Positions 34,101-43,800 of a stretch of 64,000 nucleotides of DNA are shown piece after piece (positions within the stretch are counted from its first letter, which is position 1; the number at the start of each line of letters is the position of its first letter). The DNA is from Datisca glomerata (taxonomy: Eukaryota > Streptophyta > Magnoliopsida > Cucurbitales > Datiscaceae), in NCBI GenBank assembly GCA_003255025.1, contig QANY01008070.1:272304-336303 (forward strand), written 5' to 3'. The position numbers and the translations under genes are program-made. Under the pieces are notes generated by a model that was given only the letters and a program-made list of their open reading frames with translations, was not told the DNA's origin and searched no databases.

Positions 34101-34501
34101 CATTCTCTAGTGTCAAGGGGGAAAGAAAAACTAAAATAAAGCCTAAGCAGAGAAACGCTCAGCTCTCTGTCTCTGCCAATGGCCGTCTTGGGGAGGTTAA
34201 AGCACAACCAAAAGTAATACAGCCTTCTACATCAAAGTCAAGTGAGAAGAATTCTAGCAAGGATGATGCTAAGGAAAAGGATGAGTCTGCCTCTGGTTTG
34301 CTCGATGACCCTCAGTCTTTTGATTTGTCCCATCTTCCGCTACCAACAACTGATGAGTTATGTGTGCCCGGTGATTTTGGTGGCCAAGGGCAGGATCTGG
34401 GTTCATGGTTGAACATCGATGATGATGGTTTACAAGAAGATGACTTCATGGGGCTTGAGATTCCAATGGATGACCTTTCAGACTTGCACATGATACTTTG
34501 A
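25137..34501 (+). CDS. Large plant-specific nuclear-type protein, At4g29790/At2g19390-like family, with tandem exon array and one in-frame TGA
   Basis: Exons: 25137-25549, 25634-25910, 26605-26882, 27129-27302, 27605-28348, 28442-28536, 28622-28681, 28778-28866, 29287-29811, 30155-30226, 30421-30491, 30621-30678, 31248-31506, six 117-bp exons (31737, 32087, 32438, 32784, 33130, 33477) and 33822-34501. Phases agree throughout, for 1,499 codons including stop. The protein is rich in Ser and basic residues, with basic clusters such as PKKKRSRP. Recognisable family blocks are TSSKFNLASGTPDIPL, VTQGDVLNYFQCL, GFELEQQKS, KVGRPPTRKLSDRKA, AASDDGH and the C-terminal MGLEIPMDDLSDL. The family is annotated as serine/arginine repetitive matrix-like, with no firm function known to me. 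The conserved start is probably Met 25149 (MVTSSKF) rather than 25137. Oddities: TGA at 27172-27174 (codon 338), and repeats of 39 residues at 1039-1272 followed by a seventh. Relatives are shorter, around 1,200-1,300 residues from memory. Confidence 0.85.
27129..27302 (+). pseudogene. Exon 4 of the nuclear-protein gene, interrupted by TGA; frame-neutral if skipped
   Basis: The flanking acceptor (TTTTATAG) and donor (AA/GTACGC) are good. The frame before and after the stop reads family-like sequence (RPRLANRAGKSDGIP, stop, QTNLGVRSFIPRSELDNNS). The stop TGA at 27172-27174 is one transition from CGA (Arg) or TGG (Trp). The exon is 174 bp and phase 2-2, so skipping it joins AG to G and keeps the frame. 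Either the allele is broken or this exon is dispensable. Confidence 0.7.
31507..33938 (+). repeat. Tandem exon-intron array: seven copies of a 345-351 bp unit
   Basis: Each unit is an intron of about 230 bp plus a 117-bp phase 1-1 exon with acceptor TTTTCTGCAG and donor TCAG/GTATTAC or a close variant. Exon starts are 31737, 32087, 32438, 32784, 33130, 33477 and 33822, spaced 350, 351, 346, 346, 347 and 345. The introns repeat too (for example GTCAGTAGATCTAATTC). The seventh copy lacks the donor and runs into the terminal exon through GKENAWLN. All seven copies are open, so translated product would contain seven near-identical 39-residue repeats. Copy 1 is the most diverged and copies 3-6 the most alike, as expected from unequal crossing-over. 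Confidence 0.93.
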
Positions 34502-35097
34502 AGTTGCTTTTTCTCCAATCTTGCTCACTACTGCTGTGAATAAAAGAAAGAAACATACCAACAAAAGAAGATCCCTGACAACAAGGAATGATGGGCCACT
34601 GTCATACTCATTAGCTAGGATCAACAGTTAGGTCAGTTGATTCTTTTGATATTTTTTTGTAATTATGATTCTTCTGATGAATATGGAATCTTTTAGGATT
34701 TACCATTAAGTTGGTGGCTTTGACCTAGGGATCTTTTTATTATTATTTTTTGTTGATAGTTATGGGTGTCAGGGCTAGCCATGACTACCATTTGAAGTAA
34801 ATAGGTATTTTAGCATCTAGAGATTATATCTTAGATTGCTTAGCTTTTAGAAATAAGAGATACTATCTCATGTAAGTACATTTTTATTGACAATAAATTC
34901 AATTTTCAATTGAAGTAATCTAATTATGGATATAGAAAACTTTCCTCCCAATTCTCTATGGAACTTGACTTTTGTCGATATTCTTCTACCAACTGCTCAG
35001 TTGAAGTTGTTGCAGATTCTGTAGTTCATGTAAGGCTGTCTTGTTTGTGTAAATTGATCTTCAGTTTATTATTAATTTTGCAGATTGATTTGTATGC
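34502..35097. other. 3' UTR of the nuclear-protein gene and intergenic DNA
   Basis: The region runs from the stop codon to the start of the CACTA-like element. AATAAA-like context occurs near 34890 (GACAATAAATTC). No further gene is seen. Confidence 0.45.
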
Positions 35098-35117
35098 CAC
35101 TAGACGAAAACCCCTCA

Positions 35118-35960
35118 ATTGCGACAGTTATACGACGACGGTTTGAGCAACCGTCGCTAATTGTTGAACAAGGAGGATAATTTGCGACGATTTAGTTAAC
35201 CGTCGCAATTAGTTGTATTTTACCGACAATTTTAAATTAACCATCACAACATGTCACATATTGCAACGGTTTTGCCCAACCGTCATAATTAATTATATTT
35301 TCCATTTTCATATTGTGATGGTTTAGGAGAACCGTCACAATTAATTATTAATATTGTGACGGTTCATGTTGACCGTCACAATTAATTGCGAAATTGTGAC
35401 GGTTTATGAAAACCGTCGCAAATGTATTTGAGAGGTTACTTAATTTTTTTACTTTTTTTAATCCATATTGCGATGGTTTTAATGAACCGTTGGGAAAACC
35501 GTCGCAAAAAGAAACCCTAAATTAACCCCTTCGCGTGTCTTCTTCCTCATTTCCCCTGTTTTCCTCCCAGTAGCTCAACAGGCGCGATTCTCCCCCATTT
35601 TCGAACGGCGATCTTAGCCCCGTGCTCCTCGTCGTTGCTCAACCCGGGTACGATTGTTCTTCTCCCCATTGACCAGCCGCGGTAGGTTCCTTCTTCTCTA
35701 TTAATTTTCTTGATTTCTAGTATTCTTTTTATGATTTTTCATTTTCATATTGCGACGGTTTAGGAGAACCGTCGCAATTAATTATTAATATTGCGACGGT
35801 TCATGTTAACCGTCACAATTAATTGTGAAATTGCGGCGGTTTATGAAAACCGTCGCAAATGTCTTTGAGGGGTTACTTAATTTTTTTACTTTTTTTAATC
35901 CCTATTGCGACGGTTTTAATGAACCGTTGGGAAAACCGTCACAAAAAGAAACCCAAAATT
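35118..35960. repeat. Left subterminal palindrome array (GACGGTT/AACCGTC)
   Basis: Repeated pairs such as TTGCGACGGTT...AACCGTCGCAA form short hairpins with small loops (for example GGTTTAGGAGAACC). Many copies have C-to-T or G-to-A changes (TTGTGACGG), consistent with methylation decay. Confidence 0.8.
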
Positions 35961-36177
35961 AACCCCTTCACGCGTCTTCTTCCCCATTTCCCCTGTTTTC
36001 CCCGTAGTAGATCAACATGCGCGATTCTCCCCCATTTTTTAACGGCGATCTCAGCCCCGTGCTCCTCGTCATTGCCTAACCCGGGTACGGTGGTTCTTAT
36101 CTCCATTGATCAGCCGCGGTAGGTTCCTTCTTCTCCATTTTTTTTCTTGATTTCTAGTATACTTTTTATGATTTTTC
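35304..36177. repeat. Tandem duplication, period 437 bp
   Basis: The segment starting ATTTTCATATTGTGATGG at 35304 recurs starting ATTTTCATATTGCGACGG at 35741. The copies stay collinear through the CCCCCATTTT and CCGTGCTCCTCGTC blocks and AGCCGCGGTAGGTTCCTTC, to about 36177. They are about 90-95% alike by eye. Confidence 0.85.
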
Positions 36178-36520
36178 ATTTTTTTAGCTTTGCATTTTTA
36201 TAATTTTCTTGATTTCTAGTATTCTTTTTTAGGATGATTGTATTTGTTGCCCTTACTAACAGATTAAGTGTTTGTGAAAAAATTTCTAGATGTTTGATAG
36301 AAAAAATTTCTAGATTTGAAAAATTATGGTTTTGGGTATTGGGTATGGAAGCGTCTGTGTAATTAAGGCAACTACCTTAATGTAATCTAACCTTATAATT
36401 AAGTAATAGAAAGCCATCATGAGAAAGACAATGTTAGTATATAAGGATATATTTTCATTCTTTTAGTTTCTAGCTAGGGTTGGTCATTCATTGTTTGCCC
36501 ACATGACTTAGCTATTATCA

Positions 36521-36706
36521 ATTGAGCTAGAATCTCAATGTGCACGAGTAGCTCAGTTGGATGCTCAATGCGCACGGGTACCTCAGTTAGAGGCTGAATG
36601 TTCAGAGATGCGTGAAAAATATGATCAGGTGCAGACTGAATGTTCAGAGATACGCTCTCAGCTAAACTTAATTATGAAGTTTATGCAAGACTCTCGTAAA
36701 GACTAG
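36521..36706 (+). pseudogene. Coiled-coil coding relic inside the CACTA-like element
   Basis: An open frame of 61 codons ends at TAG 36704. It contains QCARVAQLDAQCARVPQLEA, then SEMREKYDQVQ and SEIRSQLNLIMKFM. The heptad-like repeats of Gln/Leu/Glu resemble the coiled-coil tails of plant En/Spm-type transposase-associated proteins (PF03004-like, from memory). There is no start codon in frame upstream, and a stop lies at 36509. It is probably the last exon of an internally deleted transposon gene. Confidence 0.45.
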
Positions 36707-36739
36707 GGTAACCTTTTGTTGTTTAATGTTATTTAATAG

Positions 36740-37097
36740 TGTTGGAATATTGTCTCACATCGCCTATACTTGCACATTCTGTGCTAGTTATAGGATTCTA
36801 ATACCCCTCTCCTTAACACCTAGGTTTTAAGAAAGTGATCGGGCTGGACTTTTCAACTTGGTATCAGAGCTTGGTTGGGCCTTTGTTTGTGCCGCTTTAG
36901 TTCGGTTCTTTGTTCGCTTAGTTCGGATTGTTTGGTATGCTAGTTAGTTTGGCTATTGTCCTGTGGTCCAGGAGGATGTGTTGGAATATTGTCCCGCATC
37001 GCCCAGACTTGCCCATTTCTGTGCTAGTTATAAGGTTTTAGTACCCCTCTCCATAACACCTATGTTTTAAGAAGTGATCGGACTGGGCTTTTCAACT
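36740..37097 (+). mobile_element. TRIM (terminal-repeat retrotransposon in miniature), forward, nested in the CACTA-like element
   Basis: Two direct repeats of 119 bp (36740-36858 and 36979-37097), both beginning TGTTGGAATATTGTC, flank a 120-bp interior. The interior begins at 36858 with TTGGTATCAGAGC, a perfect Met-tRNA-type primer-binding site, and ends with a purine-rich CAGGAGGA before the second LTR. The 5-bp target duplication AATAG is perfect (36735-36739 and 37098-37102). No coding capacity, as is typical of TRIMs. A second member lies at 41421-41776. Confidence 0.92.
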
Positions 37098-37349
37098 AAT
37101 AGTACTTCTGAAATATTTTTTTATTTCAAACTCTCATACTTTGAACTCATTAAATAATTTGTATTGATAATCTATTATAGTTTTGGATACTAATTAATGC
37201 TTTAATGTTTTATAATTATGCGCTCTGTAAATATATAGAATGATACTGCTCTGATTATTGTGGAAATATATATCCTATTAAAATTGTGTTAATATGCAAG
37301 AATTTTTTGGAATTAGTAGAAATAGGAAGGAGCATGTGAAATCAGTATT

Positions 37350-37690
37350 TTTTACGACGGGGCATAAACCGTTGCAAAAATTGGACTAGGACAAATTCAC
37401 TATGGTTCTATAACCGTCGCAATAAGACTACCTATTTTGCGATGGTTTTATAACCGTCGTTATATATACAATTTGCGACGATTCTAAAAACTGTCGCGAT
37501 ATATTTTATTCAACGACAGTTGCAAACCGTCGTCAATTATCAAAATAACCGTCGCTTTAGAGTCTTTGTCGCGACGTTCCTCTGACGGCTGTCAAAACCG
37601 TCGGTGATTTAATTCTGACGGTGACGATCTCGACGATTCTCCAACCTTCGCCGTATCGATTCTGACAGTTAACAACCGTCACCGTTGACA
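37350..37690. repeat. Right subterminal palindrome array of the CACTA-like element
   Basis: GACGGTT/AACCGTC words recur up to the right terminus (for example TTTGCGACGATTCTAAAAAC and AACCGTCGTCAATTATC). They mirror the left array and define the element's right half. Confidence 0.75.
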
Positions 37691-37706
37691 TATTTTCAGT
37701 GAAGTG

Positions 37707-38965
37707 TGTAGTCTTTATCTTAAACAAATGTGCATTCTTCTTGAGTTTGTGATCTTTGTTTTTTGAGGACTAGGCACAAGTAGCTCGAGTTAAAGAGAGA
37801 GAGGTTTAATCCGATATATTTAGTCGAGAAAGTATGAACTATTAAAGTTTTAGTTGTCCATTTATACAAACTAGTAAAATGTTATGCGTTGTACACATGA
37901 TCGAGAACATTGAATCTTTTAGTTTTTTTCTTCACACGTTTAAGGTCATAGTCCTTCCAAGTAAGTAGGAAAGAAAGATCTAGCATTAAGTTTTATATAC
38001 ACACTTTATTGAAATTGTGAACACATAGATTTAACTTTCAATTGGTGAATCAATTTTAATTGAATTTTATGTTATCATCTTATTCAATGAGTTGACTAAT
38101 TAATATCAATATGAGAGGAACATATGACATTTTATGATTTTTGTACCTCTCACAACTTTAAATTATGAATAATTAAAATTTATTTATTTTAACAACGTCG
38201 ATGCATTGTAGAATCACTAAAAACATAATGAAGTTTGCATTGTTTTATTAATGAGCATCCTTTCGTAAACATATTTTATTATTGTTAGTCGTGGAGATTT
38301 GGAAATAAAAAACTTCACTGATCTTTTTTTCTTTCAAGGATATGTTCATGAGTCTTAATAAACCATTTATAAGAAAATTCGATGTGTATTTGACATTGAT
38401 AATTAATCTACATTTAAGAAATATTGATACTATTAGTAATTCATAATTGATTGTTCTTTGAATATCATGATATTAAATATACAATTGAAAAACCAATAAT
38501 CAATTACTATATAGAGTATAAAAGGTCGTTTAGGAATTAACAAATAATAAGTGAATAATATTATCTAAAAATGATTTTCATTTGCTTGTCACATTTTTAA
38601 TATATTGTAGATGATATCCTATTCTAGATGAGAGTAGAGTTAAATCATCCATTGGATCTCAAAATAAATAAGTGAAAACTCCTAACATCTATCCACTAAT
38701 TTTCTTAAATGACAAGGTCACTCTTTTAAAAAATGACACTTATATATACTTCATTTGAAAATATTAGTTTTTCTATAAAAGTACAAAAATACTATTAATC
38801 TGTAATCTAAAAATAATTTTAGAATCTGAAAATTGGTTTTAAAATAAGAGAAGAGGGTGATTTAAAGTTTGAAAAGGGCTTACGGTTAGTATAGAAATTC
38901 ATTTTACCAGCGTTAGAATAAGTATAAGAAACTCTCCTAAAACCCTAATTTCGCAAGCCTCCGCC
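37707..38965. other. AT-rich intergenic DNA and promoter region of the SG1-like gene
   Basis: No repeat family or coding frame was recognised. The last one to two hundred bases before 38966 should hold the promoter and short leader (CCTAATTTCGCAAGCCTCCGCC precedes the ATG), but no specific element is asserted. Confidence 0.4.
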
Positions 38966-40024
38966 ATGGCCTCTTATTTGGCCACAGCCTCGTCACCTTC
39001 TTCTTCCTCTTCTCTCTTCCATTTCAAATCCCCTTCTCTCCCCCCACCAAAATCTTCCCCATTTTCTTCTCTCCGTTTTGGGCTCTCATTTTCCCTCATT
39101 TCTAACTCTATCCCTCCTCGCCTTACGATTTCATCTTACTCTGCTCCAAATCCAAATGATGGTCAGACGCAGAGCCAGATTCGGAGTCACTGTCACCCGA
39201 TTGTTCGCAGCCTTAAAAGCTGTGCTAAGGCTGCATTTCTCATCGCCGCCACCACCTCCATGGTCGGACACTTTCCTCATTCTCAGCCGAGACCGGCCTT
39301 AGCTGAACAAACTCAGATTTTCGATGAAGAGAAGCAAAAATCTCAAAACCAGGAAGAGCATGAAAAACCTCAGTACCAGGAAGAGCAGTCGTCGCCTTTA
39401 TCCGAGCTTCTTGAATCCAATTCAGAAGCCGTCGAATCGTTGAAATCGCTTTTGCAGCAAAAGCTTGAAAATGGAGAGGATGAAGAATCCCTAAAAATCT
39501 TGAAACGCTTGGTCTCGGCACAGCCGTCTGTGACCGAGTGGAAGTTCCTCATGGCCAGATTACTGGGCGAAATGGGAGACACAGAAGGTGCTCGGAACGT
39601 TTTCGAAGAGATTTTGGCTGTGAATCCACTGTCATTCGAAGCGTTGTTCGAAAACGCATTGCTAATGGATCGTTGTGGGGAAGGGGAGATGGTGATTAAG
39701 CGATTAGAGGAAGCTCTAAGTATTGCAGAGGCCGAAAACAAAGCAAAGGAGGCTCGAGATGTGAAATTGATAATGGCGCAAATACAATTCTTACAGAAGA
39801 AAGTGGAGGAGGCATTGAATAGTTATCAAGAATTGGTGAAGGAAGATCCCAATGATTTTAGGCCATATTTTTGTCAGGGGATGATTTACAGCTTACTTGA
39901 TAGAAATTCAGAGGCGAAAGAGCAATTTGCAAAGTACAAACAGCTCTCCCCAAAGAAGTTGGATGTTGACGGCTACTTAAGGACGCCATTATCACGAATG
40001 AAGCTATTTGGATCGGATGGATGA
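38966..40024 (+). CDS. SG1: SLOW GREEN 1-like chloroplast TPR protein
   Basis: Intronless frame of 352 codons; the start context is GCCGCCATGGCC-like. Residues 1-60 are rich in Ser, Pro and basic residues with few acidic ones, as in a chloroplast transit peptide. Residues about 84-105 (CAKAAFLIAATTSMVGHF) are hydrophobic and may be a second targeting or membrane segment, followed by RPALAEQ, which resembles a thylakoid or stromal processing site. After an acidic Gln/Glu-rich linker, residues about 155-330 form TPR-like helix pairs (EWKFLMARLLGEMGDTEGAR, then VNPLSFEALFENALLM, and FRPYFCQGMIYSLLDRNSEA). The C-terminus YLRTPLSRMKLFGSDG matches the family from memory. In Arabidopsis SG1 is needed for chloroplast development and greening. 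The gene is tail to tail with the helicase gene, about 0.8 kb away. Confidence 0.85.
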   Translation: MASYLATASSPSSSSSLFHFKSPSLPPPKSSPFSSLRFGLSFSLISNSIPPRLTISSYSAPNPNDGQTQSQIRSHCHPIVRSLKSCAKAAFLIAATTSMVGHFPHSQPRPALAEQTQIFDEEKQKSQNQEEHEKPQYQEEQSSPLSELLESNSEAVESLKSLLQQKLENGEDEESLKILKRLVSAQPSVTEWKFLMARLLGEMGDTEGARNVFEEILAVNPLSFEALFENALLMDRCGEGEMVIKRLEEALSIAEAENKAKEARDVKLIMAQIQFLQKKVEEALNSYQELVKEDPNDFRPYFCQGMIYSLLDRNSEAKEQFAKYKQLSPKKLDVDGYLRTPLSRMKLFGSDG

Positions 40025-40842
40025 TAACTAATTCCAGAGCTTATTTTGATGTAGAAACTTCAAGATATGAGTATTGATCGAACAAAACAATAAATGATGG
40101 GGGAAATGGGTTATGCCATTCATTATTACATCCGAAATTTTCCATTTCATTCAGTGTTGCTCTTCTACCTTTTCAATTTTGTTATTACTGAACTTTCTTC
40201 TACCTTTTCAATTTTGGTGTTACTGAACTGTAACGTGTAACCGATACTCCTTTTGAAATTGAAAGAAATTTAACAATAAATTTAAAAGAAATCAACTCCA
40301 CCAATCTTTATTTGATTTTGATATACGATATATTTCCAATTAGAGATATGAGATAAGACCATGAGAAAAAGGATAGAAAATCAGAAAAAAAAATATAGAT
40401 GAAAGAAAAAATGATATATATATATATATTAATACATAGTAAACCGATTCTTACTTTTTTTCTTCTTATATTCCAAACTCTTTGAATAACAAAAATATTA
40501 TCTTTCACAATTTTCTTTATTTATTATTATGAAGATGAAGATCCAAACATAACTTCAAACTTATACATGGTATTAACTCTGCATAGCTACTATTATGCAA
40601 CATATTGGGTTCAGAATTAGTAATTCATTGCATCAAATTAAAAGCTCGAGGCTTAACCGGTGATTACATGACAGTTGCGAAACTTCTCAAAATTTCAGCT
40701 GCATCCAAAACCAACCGATCTCCGATCATTGCCCAGATTTTTACATTATAAACGCATCAACTACTTCATTTACAAATACTGCACAGATTCCAATATATCA
40801 ATATATAACAAGATATCATTAAGGGCGGCCAGTAAAACTGAG
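40025..40842. other. Convergent 3' UTRs and short intergenic spacer
   Basis: The spacer between two converging genes. AACAATAAATGATG just after 40085 and AATAAATTTAAAAG near 40275 are plausible poly(A) signals for the forward gene. A short (TA)n run lies at 40413-40430. No other gene is seen. Confidence 0.45.
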
Positions 40843-43800
40843 TTATTTCTTCTTTCCTTTCCGTTTCTTACTCTTCCGGGGCTTCCTTTTCCCTTTGTTA
40901 CCGGTTCTTTGGTTGTTACTTTGGGTCTCAGAAGCAACGACTGTCTTAGCTTCTTCAACCTTGGAATTGTCCACAGGATCTCTCTCAACATTACTAGTTC
41001 TTTCTTCATCAGCATCCGCAGCTGGAGGAATTGACGAACCCGATGCATCGCCATCTATGGTTGTTTCTTTTCCTCCAAGTAACTGACTTATGAGAGGGTC
41101 CAGTTTTGTCCTTTTTGACAGTAAGCTCTTGGAAAGTTGTTCAATTGTCACTTCTTGGTTGCTGAGGGAGTTGAAGAGGAATTAAAGTTAAGTTAATATA
41201 ACGAAAATATGATATCAATATCAACCTGCAAAACTCAGATAGTAAAATGTGTGTTGTGTGAGAGAGAGAAAGAGCAGCAAAACTCAGATAATAAAAAAGA
41301 CAGAGAGAGATGGTTTCCACAAGCAGGTAAAACTCAGAATGAGAGAGAGTGTTTCCATATCAAGCAGCAAAACTCAGATAATAAAAGAGAGACAAAGCAG
41401 TTGATCTACAAATTAACCTCAGTTGAAAAGCCCAGTTCGATCACTTCTTAAAACTTAGGTGTTAAAGAGAGAGGTATTAGAGCCTTATAACTAGCACATG
41501 CTGAGCAAGTTTAGACGATATGGGATAACATTCCAACACACCCTCCTGGACCACAACACAGTAACCGAACTAAGCAGCATACCAAACAATCCGAACTAAG
41601 CGGATAAAGAACCGAACTAAAACGGTACAAACAAAGACCCAACCAAGCTCTGATATCAAGTTGAAAAACCCAGCATGATCACTCTTTAAAACCTAGGTGT
41701 TAAGGAGAGGGATACTAGAATCTTATAATTAACACAGACTGAGCAAATCTAGGTGATATGGGATAACATTCCAACAACCTCAAGTCCAAAGCAGCAGAAA
41801 GTTGCTTCAATTCATCAAGCATGAAAGAAAAATCCTCCAATAACAGTCTATCTTCGTGCTCCGAAGGGATGTCTTGAAAGTGTGTGGTTATTGCTGAAGT
41901 TAAAAGCTTGATATACATCTCTACATCCATCTGAAAAATACAAGATAAGAAAAAACATGTGCTTGCTCAACTCAACAAGTCAAGTTATATGTCAACTGAG
42001 CTTTATACGACAAGTAGAACTCAACATACCTTGATTGTTTCTGATGCATTTGAGGGAGTCCTAGTCTGATCACCTTCATTCTCCACCACCCTCTTTAGAG
42101 TTTCGACTACTCCCCATAATTCATCACAAGTGACCATAATTCTATTATTCTTTAACTCAACATTCAAGTCTTTGCTAATTGCAGTAGAAGATGATGGAAC
42201 CTTTGATGTCTCTCTGGGTTCATAATCATTCGAAGAAACCTTTGTTACAGCTTCCACTTCATCAATCTTCGGAAATAGAGCTTTTAAAATGTCATCTATG
42301 CCACGTTCAACTTTCATGTCAACAAAAATTGCATCTGGACAATAAAGTTGGGGGAGACTTTCCCCTAGTTTCACAATAACCATTGGATTCTCAACCTTTT
42401 TAAAAAATTCTGCAAGAAATTTTATGTCTACAGGTGGAAAATTAGGCTTTCTTCTTCTGCGAAGGGTATTAACGAATTTCGCTGGTAGATTCCCAATGAT
42501 GTAGTCCTTTCCCACCAAATCATAGAGTAAGTCCAAACACATTCCGAAATTCACATGAAGCAAACACACAAGAAGAACGAGTCTTAGCACAAGCCCAGGG
42601 TAATATTCCTTCACATTGATACCAGATTTTTCGATCCATAGAATCATAACATCCTGATCATAAAGGCATCGTCTAATAACATCGACCCAAAACCAGAGTA
42701 TCGATCTGAAAGAAAGCTGGATATCAGAAACTAAACTTGGATTCTTGTTCGTGTCCCATTGCTGGTTGGTGAGCCATTCAACAAAAGAGGACTTCGTAGT
42801 GACAAAGTAACCTTGTAACGAGCAAACAGAAATCAAAAGCCTCTCGATTAGATAAAAGAAACAGAAGGGTGATATATAATCATATTCTTTTATCCAATTG
42901 GCGTTATATGTGTCCACTGTAGCTTCATGGAACTTCCACAAAAGATGCACCTCTTTAGAAGAACCACTGATTTGAACAGGATGATCTTGAAACTCTGATC
43001 CTACATTCGGACTGAGACATTTAATGAACACCTTCCACGGTTCGTTGTCACCCAGCCATTTCACAATATTTTCAAATAGTTTGACATCTAGTTGAACAGA
43101 GCCAAGAACTGTCATCACAACCCTTCCAATTTGTCCATATGTAGGCTGCTTGTTTTTTGAGCTTATGATATGAACTATGGCTTTACGCAGTAAATCACGA
43201 GCAACGTCTGTACGTCTGAGAGAAATCATATTCACATTCGATGATATCCGCCAGTCAAGAGGAAACACAAAACTGAAGAAATGTTCAGTTGCCCTTTCAA
43301 CATAATCGTTCAATATCTTCTTAACGCGATACTTACAGTCCAGATGTTTAGCCTCCAAAAGAAATTTTGCGATTTCAAAGATATGGATCTGAGCTGCACT
43401 ACGACAGTACACTGATAATGAATTATTGGTTATGATGAACTTATATAGGAGGTCAAGCTTCTCTAAAACATTCAAACCAACTGTGAGTAATTCTGAAGAC
43501 CAATAACTAGAAGCAGAGGAAATAAATTGGCTCACGTCTAGAGAAACCATCTTCCCATGAGTACGGATAAACTTTCTGGCTTCTTTAACCCACTCAGCAT
43601 CAGTAATAAGCAAAGAATAAATGACTTTCTGATAATGAACTTGCCTCCGAACGCCAAAGAAACTTAAACAGAAGTCATCATATTCATCAGCGTCGTGCGT
43701 TTTGAGACATCCAAGAGATTCGAATATTTTGAAAACTTGACCACTCCAGCGATTCCAAAAGCAAACCATCGTTTCTACGGAATACTTATTTTGACAAATC

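Larger units (their letters stand above)
35098..37706. mobile_element. Non-autonomous CACTA-like DNA transposon with GACGGTT palindromic arrays
   Basis: The left end reads CACTAGACGAAAA (35098). The right end, in reverse complement, reads CACTTCACTGAAAA (ending 37706). These align with one gap and give CACT...AGTG termini. Flanking trinucleotides are TGC on the left and TGT on the right, near the 3-bp duplication expected for CACTA elements. Both subterminal zones carry dozens of TTGCGACGGTT/AACCGTCGCAA words arranged as palindromes, like the subterminal repeats where CACTA transposase binds. Inside are a 437-bp tandem duplication, a coiled-coil coding relic and a nested TRIM. No transposase core is visible, so it would need help in trans. 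Confidence 0.68.

Noticed and set aside
35118..35560. CRISPR-like regular palindromic repeats
   Set aside because: Spacing is irregular, units are palindromes within a plant transposon, and there are no unique equal-length spacers.
35859..36122. 87-codon plus-strand open frame
   Set aside because: It is made of the GACGGTT palindromes and a GC-rich block of the CACTA-like element; no protein pattern.
39240..39741. Long minus-strand open frames inside the SG1-like gene
   Set aside because: They lie opposite a well-supported intronless gene and have low-complexity composition typical of antisense frames.
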